A stretch of 64,000 nucleotides of DNA from Isoetes taiwanensis (lineage: Eukaryota; Streptophyta; Lycopodiopsida; Isoetales; Isoetaceae): assembly GCA_021234155.1 (NCBI GenBank), contig JAJEKV010000028.1, forward strand, positions 17,228,825 to 17,292,824. The letters are read 5' to 3'. A model generated the notes under the pieces. It was not told the origin of the DNA. It did no database searches and was given only the letters and a program-made list of their open reading frames with translations. Position numbers and translations under genes: made by a program. Positions 1 through 11,825 of this stretch are shown here, piece by piece (positions within the stretch are counted from its first letter, which is position 1; every line of letters begins with the position of its first letter).

Positions 1-1800
1 ATTTCTTTTTACGCCCTTCATGTACTCGCACGTCCACCTCACGAACGAGCCGTTAGGAAAATGATTGTGGGCTTTTGGCTGGATTTTCGCGCGAGTGGTG
101 TGGTAGTACGTTGCAAATTGGATTACTTCGTCATGGCCCGCGAAATTTCTCCCTCCAATTCACTTATCCTCCCTCTCTCGAATTTTCATGGCGCCCCCGA
201 TACCGGGCCGAGGCAATCACACGCTTAGCATTGGATTTTCTACCGATGAATCCCAATACGTTGTTCCGTGATTTGTTGGATGTCAATGCAACACAGAAAT
301 ATCACGTGAAGATCCAGCTTCCTCCTCGCAATTTACAAGAAATTGGATGCAGCGAAAAGAGAGAATACGATACTGAATAAGATGAGAAAAGCAATGGTGT
401 GAACGGAGGATCCGAGCATGAGACGCAAAAGAAATAGCCAAGCAAGTAGTTGATTACTTCAATAAGCTCACCAAAAACATTCACCCAACTCAAGGCCGAT
501 GTGATGAAGAGGGTGGTTCATCACCACCTAAATGGAAATCTCGTAACCCTCGAATTTTGCCAAATCCAAAGGAGTGCAAGGCAATGGGTGCCGCTCAACA
601 ACTTGAAACAGACAATGGCAGCCACAAAGAGGCAAAGGAACCATGATGTTTGGAGAGCCGTAACCTCGACACCGGTGATGGCTTCTTCCACAAAATCGAG
701 ATGCAATTCCACTATGGCGGTGGCTGTTAGGTGCATCTAATTCTTGCTTTCATGCCCGTAAGCTTCTTCGTGGCTTTTAAGTGCTTGTATCCTCACCGAG
801 TGATGCCGGATGAGATATGTTCATTGATTAATGTGCAATATTTCTTATGATAGGTTGCATGAGGTCAACAATTGCAACCGCCAGCATTAAGAAAATCGGA
901 AGCCGCCCTTGAAATGGTCCGTGGTCTAGCTTCCAAAGGAGGTTGAGGTGCGATTCTCTCACCCCCTTGCAAGCAAAGCATAATAGAATTCGAAACAAAA
1001 TAGCGTAGTCTCTCCTTGCAAGAAAGATGTTGTGAACACCATTTGGAGAGTCAAGCTTCAATTTCTTATCCCTTGCACCTTATGGAGGTCACACGGTATA
1101 AGTTTCCATACAAATTTTTCTTTGCTATTGTTGCATAAATATTTCTAACCAACGGCCACCATTCACCGAGCTATTTCAACAATACAAAAGGCACATCCCC
1201 AACACCTGCTTGCTTAAAGGCTTTCGAGAAGTTGAAGCCTATTTATGTAAAGAAAGTATCGTAAAGGGAAACCCGTTGTTGCATATACCATATGAAGTTG
1301 GAGTATGCCGGTAGCCCCAATGCATTAAGGTCACGAAAAACCGGATTTCACTTGAAGAGTGCAAGTGCACCCGCGAGGTTTGTGGACTGGTGAGACGGTT
1401 CCGCCAGCCAATATATGTATGACTCAACCAAATGAGCTCGAGGGTCGGGGTTTGCAACAAGAGCGAGGGTGAAGAATGGCATAAACATGATCGCTTGATG
1501 CGCATATGTCGGCGTGTGGCATAAAAACTCTTCCTATATGTCCAAGAGAGAGAGAGAATCATGAGTTCTTGCTTGAATGGAAGATGTTTGAAAAGGTAAT
1601 ACTCTCTTTATTGCATGCCGCAACATGTTTGATATGTCTTGCCATCCGCCGAAAACCGCTTTTGTGCTTTCAACTTGCGCTAATCTTCCGCTTTTATGCT
1701 ACGCACCTTGTTACAGCATTCCAAAGAGAGACGTAAGAGGCCGGTGGAGTTGCAGATGCGTTATCAAGGAGGTGCCAAAAGTGGCGTGAAAGAAAAGAGC
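1..1800. other. Degraded repeat DNA, no recognised gene
   Basis: Short open frames occur on both strands, the longest about 100 codons, but none shows a domain I recognise. CAG and CTG trinucleotides are strikingly rare here: about 14 by hand count in the first 1.9 kb, where about 60 are expected for uniform sequence. The gypsy block at 36-51 kb shares this property and the host-gene block at 12-18 kb does not. It is probably the upstream part of the transposon-like unit whose ORF begins near 1953, but that link is inference. Confidence 0.4.
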
Positions 1801-1811
1801 CAATGCCACCC

Positions 1812-1953
1812 AAGAAGGGAAACAAAAGTAAGAAATCCAAGGTAGTGGTGGGACACGGCTGAAGCCGCAAAGACAAGTTAAGAAGAAGGGAAACAAAAGT
1901 AAGAAATCCAAGCAAGCCGGGTGGGACACGGTGATCAAGCCGCAAAGACAAGA
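1812..1953. repeat. Two tandem ~71-bp units, Lys-rich if translated
   Basis: The string AAGAAGGGAAACAAAAGTAA begins at 1812 and again at 1883. Both units continue through similar GTGGGACACGG and AGCCGCAAAGACAAG segments, with small differences between them. On the + strand the units could encode a Lys/Ser-rich stretch (KKGNKSKKSK) immediately upstream of the transposase-like frame, so they may belong to its basic N-terminus. The frame is not continuous. Confidence 0.7.
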
Positions 1954-2516
1954 TGAGACCTCAAATGGCAAGGGGAAAAAAAGAAAGGACCAAAGCCAGG
2001 TCCCGATTGTCTTACAAGAGAACGCCATTGAAGGATTTCATTTCATATCTGTGTTCCACATTGAAGATATTCGTGCCACACAATTACAGGGCTAGATGGC
2101 AGGCCATGCAATTCAGGAGTTGCCTGGACAATATCCAAGATGACACCATTGTTTCTGTAATTGATTTTTACTTGAGTGATGACAAGCTTCATGACACTCT
2201 TTTTGTGCAGCACTGTCTTAGAAAGCACAATTCATGGCTTGTATCAAATGGTGTAGATTTCTCCAGGCATATAGTTTGGTCAGATGGTTGTTCTAGCCAA
2301 TTCAAATCTGCCCGGCCATTCTATTTCCTACCAAGATATCACCATGAGCTAGGGAAGGAAATAGTATGGAATTTCTTTGGGACAGCCCATGGTAAGGGAG
2401 AGCACGATGGGCAAGGGGCAGTCCTTAAAGGGGCATTCACTAGAGAGCGACTCAAGTATGATGGGGTGAGATTTAGGGTGCTGCCGATGCATGTGAATTC
2501 GCAACTCATTGAATGA
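1953..2516 (+). CDS. Transposase-like protein, RNase H/DDE-like core (partial)
   Basis: The 187-residue frame has a basic N-terminus (residues 1-25). It contains a run typical of a widespread but poorly named eukaryotic family: an aromatic/basic FVPHNYRARWQ segment (40-50), VIDF (69-72), WSDGCSSQFKS (109-119) and WNFFGTAHGKGEHDGQGAVL (139-158). D71, D111 and D152 are plausible acidic catalytic positions of an RNase H-fold transposase. This assignment is my reading of the motifs, not a search result. The frame is closed by TGA at 2514-2516, and the C-terminal part of the family appears to continue at 3085-3350 in another frame. The true N-terminus is probably upstream and broken; the ATG at 1953 is only the first in-frame Met. 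The family occurs in animals and early-diverging plants as repeat-associated genes. It could instead be a domesticated derivative. Confidence 0.55.
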   Translation: MRPQMARGKKERTKARSRLSYKRTPLKDFISYLCSTLKIFVPHNYRARWQAMQFRSCLDNIQDDTIVSVIDFYLSDDKLHDTLFVQHCLRKHNSWLVSNGVDFSRHIVWSDGCSSQFKSARPFYFLPRYHHELGKEIVWNFFGTAHGKGEHDGQGAVLKGAFTRERLKYDGVRFRVLPMHVNSQLIE

Positions 2517-3084
2517 AGGTACCAACAACGGGGACATCAAAAGGTATTATGCTTTCATCCGCTGTATTCTCGCTGAGTAGTGCCGCCCGAAAACCGCCAG
2601 AATGTGCTTTGAATAGTGCTTTCATCCGCTTTAAGTCTTTGTCACGGAACCGGCTGTCTTGTGATGAGTAGTGCCAGTATTATGTTTGTCTGTGAGATGC
2701 AATACTTGTTGTTTCCTTGCGTGTACTTCGGGTAATTGGAAAGGATGATGTTGATAGACGCACTACCGGATCGCGCCGTGTGGAAGGGACCAAGCAAATA
2801 CACAAAGATCCCACATACTTGGCCAAATCAAGCACAAGGGTGGCTCATAGAGGTTTAAGTTGTTTCGCGTGGTAACGCTTGAAAGGAAACCGGTCATCTT
2901 GTGTGAACAAGCACGCATTGAAGAATTGGAAATATGTTACACTAAAGCCGATAAGTCTACCGGGTGAAGGTACTCAAGACCTAAATCGATGAGGTATTTT
3001 TGAAGGTGATGGAGAATGGCTATCCCGAAACGTGGAGGAAGGTGATAACTTTGTTGCTAGAAGCCGAAAGGCGGGAAATCGTGA

Positions 3085-3350
3085 GAATGCAGATTTCTAT
3101 GTGGTCAAATGTGTTAAGCCGAGCTTGACAGAATTGTCAAGGATAGCTGGGGTCAGACCTTCAATGTGGACCAACTAGCTGTGGACTAGCTGGTTTGTAC
3201 TATGCTGCCCAGCCAGATGGTAGTTGGGAGCTACTTGAAGACAAAGACCTGACTTTCCAGTACAGTCATCACGTATCAGCTATCAAGTTTGAGATGAATC
3301 GATTCCCGGCACCAACAGATTTTCCCTTGAACAAAGCTACTCACCGATGA
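3085..3350 (+). pseudogene. C-terminal remnant of the transposase-like gene
   Basis: Two short frames read ADFYVVKCVKPSLTE (from 3088) and AGLYYAAQPDGSWELLEDKD (from 3189), ending at TGA 3348-3350. Between them lies a WGQTFNVDQL-like stretch in a third frame. The pattern of FYVVKC, W-G-FNV and AGLYY followed by a hydrophobic/His segment fits the C-terminal domain that follows the SDG/HGKG core in the same family. At least two frameshifts and one TAG separate it from the 1953-2516 frame. The sequence from 2517 to 3084 holds no recognisable coding signal. Confidence 0.4.
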
Positions 3351-3690
3351 TCCTTGACACCGCGCCATATGAAGGTTGAATATGCTTGGCCTAGTTGTTT
3401 TATCATTGTAACAAATCTGTAGTTACTTGTGTACTTGTCTCAAATTTTGATCATTGTATTGGAGACAATGCCCCTAAGACAATGTTTGTAGTATTGGTTT
3501 GAATTATTGGAGTATTTTAGTATTGGAAACAATGCTTGTAGTATTGGAGAGTAAGCTTGATATATATTACGTAAAATTGTACACTCAAGATTAGAACATC
3601 ACTCAATATCACTCAATATCAAGATAAGACAAAGTAATCATACATATATATTACAAAAAGGTAATTGTACAATGGTTACTTCATGAGTCA
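3351..3690. other. AT-rich spacer with short local duplications
   Basis: The repeated phrases GTATTGGA/GTAGTATTGG (3480-3550) and CACTCAATATCA twice (3600-3622) suggest slippage. I see no gene or conserved element here. Confidence 0.5.
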
Positions 3691-4334
3691 TCGGTCTTGA
3701 GTCATGTTTGGGTCGCCAGAAGGGTGCCCAAAGAAATTTGCCTTTTGTACTTCTAATGGAGCATTGAGGATATAGTAGGCGAGACAATATAGTTGTTGAG
3801 GCAAGAATCCAAAGACTACAACCTGCCTCCTCTTCCAACCATGCATCGTTGATGTCAACCTCGTGAGATCGCTTTCCTCATGCGAGATGAGAAGACAAGT
3901 ATTCCAAAGTTGGACACACAAACTTCGCAAAAGTTGTCCTCTTCTTGCCCCTTGAAAGGCATAATGGGAAGGGTTGTGTGTGCAGGGTTTAGAAACCCTT
4001 TGTGTAGGCTGTCATCAACCAAGAAAATCATACCATGATTTTGAGGAAAATCCTCAAGTACAACCTTCAACTCCTTGAAAAAAATCTGCTTTTCTGGTCT
4101 GTTTGGATGCTTGCATGCATAGCAATGCTCTTGACTATAAACCTTCAAGAATCTGGTCTGCAAATCAGGGAACAATGCATCCACCATATCCCTTGTATTC
4201 CGAAGTAGAGTAGCACTCCAAATAACAATATCAAACCTCTGCAGTGCCCACTCCACAAACTCATACCCTGGTCTGCAAATGAGGTACTTATTTGCGGTTT
4301 CTTTTACAACATGCTTGGTTTGTGGTGGAGGCAA
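3688..4334 (-). pseudogene. FCP1/NIF-type (HAD) phosphatase domain, truncated and frameshifted
   Basis: The 159-residue frame from 4334 shows the second half of an FCP1-homology domain. RPGYEFVEWALQRFDIVIWS (21-40) contains the motif II VIWSAT block. KQIFFKEL (83-90) supplies the motif III-like Lys. LVDDSLHKGFLNP (105-117) is the motif IV VDDS, followed by a His-Thr/Pro stretch seen in plant FCP1-like proteins. The N-terminal DxDxT nucleophile motif is absent, so the domain is not catalytically complete as read. A second frame (3688-3930) continues the conserved tail (LTRLTSTMHGWKRR), which implies a frameshift near 3900. Family members dephosphorylate proteins such as the RNA polymerase II CTD. 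Here it lies in transposon-like surroundings and may be captured or dead. Confidence 0.6.
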
Positions 4335-5572
4335 GATTTTCCCCCGCTCATTCTCCTCTCATAGTGTGCGTACAAGACACCATTTACGCCCAAAGACCAT
4401 CAACTTCCGTGCGGGTGTCCATCCTTGGACGCTTGCAACCACCGCCGATGTGTGCCGCGATCGCGGCTTGTCTGCGGCCGCAATGTGTGCCGGACTCACC
4501 GGGAAGTGCTATCGGGAGGTGCCGGGCGCTTTGCAACCTCGGCCGGACTCGCTTTATCTTTGCTACCGGATGATGGAGAGTGCCGATAGCCATAGTCGAT
4601 TCATCCTTATTGGTATCTCCCCGCCCCCCCATGTATGGGTGTTTCCTGGCTATCGGTAACCCTTTGCTTTGCCTTTGTCCTCTGTTTCTTCATTCACGAC
4701 TGCCTTGTTCTCCCGCATGCAAGGATGAGCTGCAATTAACAACCGAAATTCTCAAACACATTCTGAAATATAACAGATAACAGGCACCTTTTGTATGTTA
4801 GAGTTTGTCTTTGGCACTTCTTTATCTGGTATTGTCTTCTTCATCGATTCACTAAGTATAACCATTGGTCGCCTTCTTTTTCTCGCAGACAAGTTTTTAC
4901 GTAAGCCTAAGTTGAATAATCCAAACCAAAATTTGCACATTAAAGGTGGAATAAAACAGGGATCAAATATATTAATTGTTTGAACAAAAACTTTTTTTGG
5001 CTGATGGTTTAGGGTTGTCTTGCAAAAATCAAGGTTTGCTTGCCTGAAATACATAAGGCAAATTACATTAGCCATGTTTTTTCTTTCCAAATGCTACTTC
5101 TATGGGGACGCCCTCATCAAGGTCATTTTCCTCACTCACCCTCACTTTCTTCTTCCACAACCTTCCTGGCCCTTGACCGTGTCAACTGTTTCACCGCTTA
5201 ACGATCGTCTCGACTGATTGCCGACATCTTTGCCATCGTTTTTCTTCCCCGCAAAGAATAAGTGTTAGAGGAGGCCTTTGTAGAGGCAAACCGAGAATTT
5301 GGAACTATACTATAATTGTTGGCACCATCACTACTACTTGAATCTCCCTTGGATTCAAAGATGCTTTGGTGTCTCCAAAGACTGTCTTTGCCAAGTCTTT
5401 GCGGCAGTAGCAGGCCAAGAGTGCTTTGTAGTTTGTCGTCCAATGTCTACAAAGACCTCTCGATGTCAATTCAAAATCGAGCCCCAAAAACAATGCATGT
5501 ACCTTTTTCCCATGTCTTGGCTGTGGAGTGTGAACCCTTGTGGACTTGTGCTTGGCTGATCCCGGGGTCCTT
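4335..5572. other. No recognised gene; GC-rich then mixed sequence
   Basis: The first 350 bases are rich in CCG/CGG and could be the broken N-terminal part of the minus-strand phosphatase gene, but no DxDxT motif is visible. The remainder (4750-5570) has only short frames with no domain signal. Confidence 0.35.
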
Positions 5573-7061
5573 TTACTTTTTGGTGTGATTTGTTGTTTCC
5601 TTTTCCTCTTTGCTACCGTGAGTTGTGTCTACATGCTCATCAACATCAATTATCTTCTTCTCGGTTTTGTGAGCTATTCCAAAGATGCAACACTTCCTCC
5701 TTTCTTCAGTATTAAGCTTACCTATTTCCCGCACTAAGCCCGTAGGAATGGTCTCTCGCACTCGAGGCAAAGATCCTTTTTCCATGAGCAAACCGGTGCA
5801 GCTAACGTGATAATGATGTCCACATTTCATCCGCAGTCCGAGGGTGTAATCATCCCGAATGCAAGACCACGGTGGAGCATCTCTCCTCATCTCCAATTGG
5901 CAATCGAATGGTATTGGAGTGATGTCGACCACCGATCATTTCTCTTAGTCATCTCCCTCACCGGGTGACATTCTTTAAGTGTTCTGGGCTTTTGCAAGGA
6001 GGGACTCGTTGTTGGCAATCTCGGCCAGCTAGTGCAGCCACCTTTTCTACACAGTTTTGATCTATTGGCCCACCCCCATTTCAAGTAGGGACTTCAACAT
6101 ATATTACGCCATATCTTTCTCCCTCTCCAAAGAATGAATCTCGGCCGAGACACACTGCATTAGGATCTGGCGATGCTTGAAGGCGTGCAATATTATCCTT
6201 TATGGTCTTCAACTTCCCCTCTGCGGTAGAAGAAGCTTCCCTTTGCCTCGAGATGTGCGACTGTTCCTTCTTTGACACTAGGTCATTCTGGCGCAATTTT
6301 AGGGCTTCCTGCATATCTTGGATCATGCTTTCCGGGCGGGAAATATTTTCCCCATAAAATTTGAGAATCTTCTTTGGACACATTGAAGTACTCTGAATGA
6401 CAACCTCCTTCTAATTTTACAAAGATTTTCTTTGAGGCCGGCTTTTCTACGCAATGCTTTCAGTCTTTGTTGTCTGGCGTGATTTGTTTGGGCTCTGGCG
6501 TGGTTCCGCGGGGCCACCGTCTGCCGGGTTCACTCTTGACCTTGCTTTCGAATAGGCTCTCGCTTTTGCCCACTTCTTTGCCCAATTGACCTTGAAATTT
6601 TCTGATCCCGCTTTGGCCCTCTTGCGCTTGTTGAATGCAAATAAAAAGGAAACCGCTTCCTTACTTCTCTTCTTCAATCCTTCCGGGTATATCTTGCTCA
6701 ACAGCTCAATTAGAGCTTCTTCGTACTCGGCCTTATTTTGTCGATGGATGTCTTGTTCTAATGACACCATTGGTGTCCCAAACCTCATTATATTCTCTGC
6801 TGCGGATATCACATCCGTTTTAAATTGAGAGGGATGCACACCCTCGTTTGATAGACCCGCGTAGGCATGGAAGTCCTCCTCGTTGCAATCAGCCGTGTCG
6901 GGTCTTAGGGGCACGTTCCTTCTGGGCTGAAAGAAATCAAGAAAAACAAATTAACAGGGCACCATAAGCCATCAAAATTGGATTTGCATTTTGCTTACCC
7001 TGCGCATGGCATCCATTGGAATTGCTGGCTGAGCCGACGGATTAACAACCTTCTTCACCAT
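5573..7061 (-). pseudogene. Coiled-coil protein with degenerate RING-H2-like end, one intron
   Basis: The gene reads from an ATG at 7061. A short first exon (MVKKVVNPSAQP..., 7061-6999) is followed by a 72-bp intron with GTAAGC at 6998-6993 and a pyrimidine tract plus AG at 6928-6927. Exon 2 runs from 6926. It encodes a Lys/Arg-rich helical region (KRSKEAVSFLFAFNKRKRAK), then a possible coiled coil with GKLKTIKDNIARLQ near 6200. It ends with SCIRDDYTLGLRMKCGHHYH followed by VSC near 5820-5880, which fits the C-x-H-x2-H-x2-C core of a RING-H2 finger; the expected last Cys pair is not intact. At least three frame changes and several stops occur along exon 2. The function is unknown; ubiquitin ligase activity is only suggested by the finger. 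It may be a repeat-associated gene family. Confidence 0.5.
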
Positions 7062-8329
7062 AGTTTTTGGCGTTTGAGTTTTGGAATACTAAGCTTGGAG
7101 TGAATCCGAAAATTCTAGAGCTTCTTCTCCGCGGGCTATTTGGCCGGAGTAGCAAAAGGTGGGGAGCACGGTTCGAAATTACAAATTCAAAGTTCGCTAC
7201 CCTTTCGGGTCACAGTCATTAGTTACGGGGGCGGTAAGAAGGTTATGATTGAAACGGGTACGCCCTATGTGAAGTGACGGGCATAGCATAGGTTACACTT
7301 CAATTGGTGAAGGGTGGAAAAAATAGTATGAAGGGTGCTGGTGCTGGGTGCTGGGGTCGCGTTTTTTTGCTACCCACCAGCATACTTTCACCCTAAACCA
7401 TACATGCTATGGTAGTACAACCTCTGTTCTTCTTCTCTATGTTTGCCTTCTTGATAATGGGTGCTTTAACAATGGGTATGACACCAATTCTGCAGCAATA
7501 TGTCAATTCTGGGACCACGCAGAAGAATGTGTGAAGACAATGTCGTTTCTTGCAGGTGCTTTAGCATGGGTCTTGCTTCTAAATCATGTTTTTAAACGTT
7601 GTAAGACATAGTAGGAGCAAGAAGAGAAATCCTATACCAAATGTGATCTATGAAGTGCCTTTCTGGTGTACAAGACTCTTATGTTAGTGCTGAAAGATGC
7701 AACTCCCTTGATACATCTGTCCATTTTTAGGACTGCTGCATGCAAAGTTTGTGAAATATGTGATAGATGGCTCCCTGCTCTATGTGGGGAGTATGACAAC
7801 TTGACAAGTAATTTTAGAATTTTGTCAATCTGACAGTACATTGTGGTTTATCTGGTTCCTTGATAAAAAAAACGCAGATTGTCGGAGGTATTTTCCATCA
7901 ATGAGTTATCTTAGTGATGCTGATTAGAGAGGTCTAATGCTCTTCTTATATGATTCATCAGGTCCAGAAGATAGACTACCAATGGTATAATTGTCACAGC
8001 AAATTTTCTTCTTTGATCAATTCAAACTTGTCATTCAAAAGGACTTTGGGCCTCTTCTTGCCTTTGCCATCCCATTAAAGGGTTTCTCATTCAAACTAGT
8101 CTGCCCATCTTAGGATTTTGCTTAAAGTCAAGGGAATACTTATATCTGATCCAAGGAACAGTGTGTTTGTAGAACTGTTGTGGAGAAGGTTCAATTATGA
8201 CTTGGGATATTTGTTATCTCAATTGTACTTTAGTAATGCCCACACTTTGAAGTGGATGCTTGTGGATTTAAAAGTGATAACGTCCTTTCCTAAAATAGTG
8301 TTCTAATTCAACTTGTTCAGGCTGAGGGG
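7062..8329. other. No supported gene
   Basis: The first 250 bases are GC-rich flank of the minus-strand gene. From 7,300 onward the sequence is mixed AT-rich DNA with frames under 90 codons and no domain signal on either strand. Confidence 0.4.
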
Positions 8330-9030
8330 CTATGGAACGTAATGTTCTAACTCAGATAATCCCTCAGCTTCTAAGGCACTCTTTTTTGGAAAAAACTTGT
8401 TGAGCCCTGTAAAAAAGAAGGCATCCAAAAATGGCTTGTTCTCATCTTCAGTGACGTACCGAAATGGTAAATGAACCAACAATGGTCCTCCATATTTCAC
8501 ATTGAATAACAAGTGGTCTCAGCAATTAATATATTTTATTTTGTTCTTATGTACATGCATTTCAACCTTTAGATTGGGGGATATTCTATATCAGTGCATC
8601 CCAGCCCTACACCTCAAATGCTTAGGTGGCTCTATATTTTAATCCTTTGCAAACACTTCATATGCAATGTTGACTTTCAAAATAGCACTTGCTTCCTATT
8701 AGCAACTTCTCAATTCATAGTTAGCAAGTATATGCCATGGTAGGCTTTGTACAAGATTAGGAAGCCTAAAATATCACCTACAGCATGGTCCACAAGATTT
8801 GTAGACTCTTCAGAGTATTTTAGATCCGCTCTCTCGAACTTGCTTGCCAATTTAATTGATAAACCTTTAATTTCTGCAGGCAGGTTCCATTTTATCACTC
8901 TAAAGTTGATCTTTGGAGCTTTACATGGAAGTTTCGTGAATGCACATATCCTTAAGGTTTTATAAAATAAGGCCCCCTTTTTGAACTTTCTGCTTTGGTG
9001 GGTGTTAGATCTTTCTTCTATTGATGGCAA
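8330..9030 (-). CDS. Unidentified minus-strand frames, possible exons
   Basis: Two frames on the minus strand look more protein-like than their surroundings. The first, 9030-8710 (106 codons), contains LSIKLASKFERADLKYSEES and DHAVGDILGFLILYKA. The second, 8512-8330 (60 codons), contains LPFRYVTEDENKPFLDAFFF. The KYSEES...VGDILGF stretch faintly recalls CemA/PxcA-like chloroplast envelope proteins, but I cannot confirm this from memory. The exons are separated by about 200 bp of AT-rich sequence. No start, splice pair or partner exon was established, so this may be chance. Confidence 0.2.
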
Positions 9031-9199
9031 AGCATGTAGTACACTAGTTTTTTTTCTCTAAATCTTAGCATATTTTGCTTCTTTCAAGTGTTATTGGAAT
9101 GCAACTGCTAAAAGAGCATGCATTCTTTTCCATCCACTATACCAAATGTTCGAGTATGAAGTAGATTGTATAATATGGGTATAGATAAGTTGCAGGTGC

Positions 9200-9460
9200 A
9201 CTCTCACATCATATTGATACCATTCCTACACCATATCAATGAAATTCTAGATTAGCACTCTTGGTCTTGACCATCTGCCAGTCCAAACTTAAAACATAAA
9301 AACTGCACTGCACCATGCATCAATGCTCATATATGGCTATGATTCTTAAAGGTGTCATATCTAGGTCTTAGGAACTGCTGTTGTTGTTTTAGAAGATAAA
9401 CAAGGTGCTGCGCACGGAAGGTTGCCCTCCATGACCGGAGGGTGAAGTGGCTTAAATCAT
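9200..9460. repeat. Dispersed repeat, partial copy
   Basis: The stretch from ATATTGATACCATTCCTACA through CTGCTGTTGTTGTTTTAGAA to GTGCTGCGCACGG resembles 22,960-23,230 and 54,840-55,110 at lower identity. The end carries the GGTTGCCCTCC...GGAGGGTGA hairpin-like motif also found at 14,660-14,700. Confidence 0.6.
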
Positions 9461-10280
9461 AGTTCAAAGTCGTGATTAACTGGAAATCCATAACCCTGAA
9501 CATTTGGGAACAAAATTTTTTGTAGCCAGATGAACTACCTTTATCTTCCAAAATGCAGCCAAAGAGTTTGGCAACCTATAAAATAAAGAACACACGAATT
9601 TCAGAATTGAGTACAATGATACAGAATAAAGCTTTGCTATTAGGCAAGCAGAAAGTATCCAACATAAATCGAAGCCTGCAAACACAAATCGAATATCTTA
9701 TTGTTTGGCTGGGTCTTCTCGAGCATCTTCACTTGTAAAATATTAAGCAGACCATACTAAAAAGCTTTAGGCACAAACTTTTGCATTCTATTGTACAAAT
9801 CCTTCAAGGAGAAGCCGATATTCTACGTGGACAATAACAAAAATATCAATCAAATAAACTTCCTAAGAAACTTGCTCAACAAGACACTATCCAACGCCAT
9901 CTGCATCTGCCATTCTGTTTCCTGTCAGTGTCCATAACGACAGGGATGTCCTTGAATAAAATGCCCAATATTTTCTACCAATGCAATAGCTCTGTGGATG
10001 AAAATTTTTCTTGCCTTGAACAGGAATCCAAGAAACACCCTCCAAGAATCCATGAAACAAAGGATTTAGAGAAGAAAACGCAATGCCAAATACAGTCCCG
10101 AAGATAAATAAAAATAAGGGAAGTGCCGGAGTTGGGAAGCTCCAAATCTTGCATTAACTGTAGAAGCTCCAATTATAAGAGCCGGAAATGCAAGAATCGG
10201 ACCAACATTGGAGCGACATCTATCAATGCTGCAACGAGCGAGCACCAGTTTCCCGGTTTCCACAGTCCCTCTCCAGCAAC
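9461..10280. other. No supported gene
   Basis: The sequence is mixed composition. Frames of about 65 codons are present on both strands without domain signal. Confidence 0.4.
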
Positions 10281-10284
10281 AGGG

Positions 10285-10435
10285 GAAACCGACATTTTAC
10301 AGCCTATGATGGGTTTGGAGCAGTCATTGGCATATTCTGGGTATATATTGGCATATACCTAGAATTTGCCACAAATCGACCTCAACAAGGGCTTTCCCCC
10401 TTAGGGGCAACCCAAAAAAAGGGGGAAGTAAGCTA
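10285..10435 (+). repeat. Dispersed short repeat with CCCTTAGGGGCAACCC end
   Basis: The copy shares with 14,510-14,705 and 18,870-19,030 the order TTTACAG, GTTTGGAGCAGTCA, GCATATnCTnGGTATAT/GCATATACC, AACAAGGG, CCCCCTAGGGGCAACCCA. The GCATAT...ATATGC and CCCCTAGGGG parts can fold into short hairpins. The type (SINE, MITE or other) is not decided. Confidence 0.6.
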
Positions 10436-11825
10436 GTAAGCACTCTTTAAACTAAAATTCCCACATCTACACTAGCATGCTTATGAAGAAATACTCAGTT
10501 TATTCATTTTGTTTGTTTTGGTTTTGGGGTTTTGGGGAGGGGGGGGAGGGTGCTTCTTGTTCCTGGCATGAATATGGCAAAGTATTTGAGATGAATAGGA
10601 CTATCAAAGTTTTGGTTCCTACCTATATCAAAATGAATGGGATAAATCTTTATTCGCCTCTTTTTCGATCGGCCGTCTATCCTACTAGTTTTAAATGAAT
10701 CGAAAAAATTATTTTTTGAACCAGAAATTCTGTGAAGCCCCTAGGACTTTGCCGCAGCCATAAAACAGCAAATAAATATTCCCTAACAAATTTTCATATC
10801 ATATACATAGATTCAACAAGCATTTTCACACTTTAATATCATTATGCCACTAATTAACATTTTTGATGGAAACCACAAATGCTCTAAACATTCTACCTCT
10901 GGAAATGGAAACGCCATAACATATATTTCCCTCAATGTCAAATCCTTTGTTAGACCTGCAAATCCCTTGGGCTCTTCAGGTCCAAGAACTCTCATTTATT
11001 CATATAACCTCCCGCATTTGAGCTACGTCTGATATGGACTGCCAGATCTGATTATTTAATGACTATTTGATCTTATGCATATGCATGTTCAACTTCATGC
11101 TCCATGCTAGTCTGCTTTTACTAAGATCTGTAACAGCAAATTGGCTGACTACATAAATACAGTGTTAGCAAAGCACATTAAATTATCCCTAAAGCAAAGG
11201 AACTCATGGAGAAATGAAGATTTAGAAATATTACAAACACAATTGTTTTGACCTTGGCATGCTTATGGAAAGCTTTGTAAAGGAGCACCAACACACACCA
11301 GGCACATAGTCAAAATAGAAAAAGTAGAAAGTTGCAATTCTTAGATACAAGATTGAGAAACCACTTAACAGTTGGAAACTCTACACAATTTACTTCTGAT
11401 GAACCAGTTGAGTTTAAGGTGCTTATAGTGGGGAGATAGTAGGAAAGGCAGGATGTAACTTACTGTCTTGTCCAAACGAATCCATAGCTATTCCTGTAAA
11501 GCAACAAAATGCTAAAAATGAAGGGTGTGAAATTTAAAAAAAGAGCAAAATTATCTGTGCACGTTTGTTTGCAGAATCTCCACACAATGACACTCGCATC
11601 AACCTGCAATATCAGCTGCTTTTTTGACAGAGAAAAGACATGGAATAGAAGGACCAAAATGTTTTCTCTTTCACTTACTAATCTCATTGCATCCATATAA
11701 TACTTGGTCAAATAAGAAATCCATTTATCTCTTTCAAACTATAGTCGTGCATATCTTTCTTCCACTTCCACATCTGCAATTCCTGCTTGGTTGTTTTACA
11801 CGGCAGTGTTCTTCCATTTCTTTCC
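10436..11825. other. AT-rich spacer, G-run at 10,530
   Basis: A purine run (GGGGAGGGGGGGGAGGG) lies near 10,535-10,551. The rest has no domain-bearing frame on either strand. Confidence 0.4.

Noticed and set aside
4279-4659. 126-codon + frame in GC-rich DNA
   Set aside because: Antisense to the likely broken N-terminal part of the phosphatase gene and without domain signal; GC-rich composition explains the openness.
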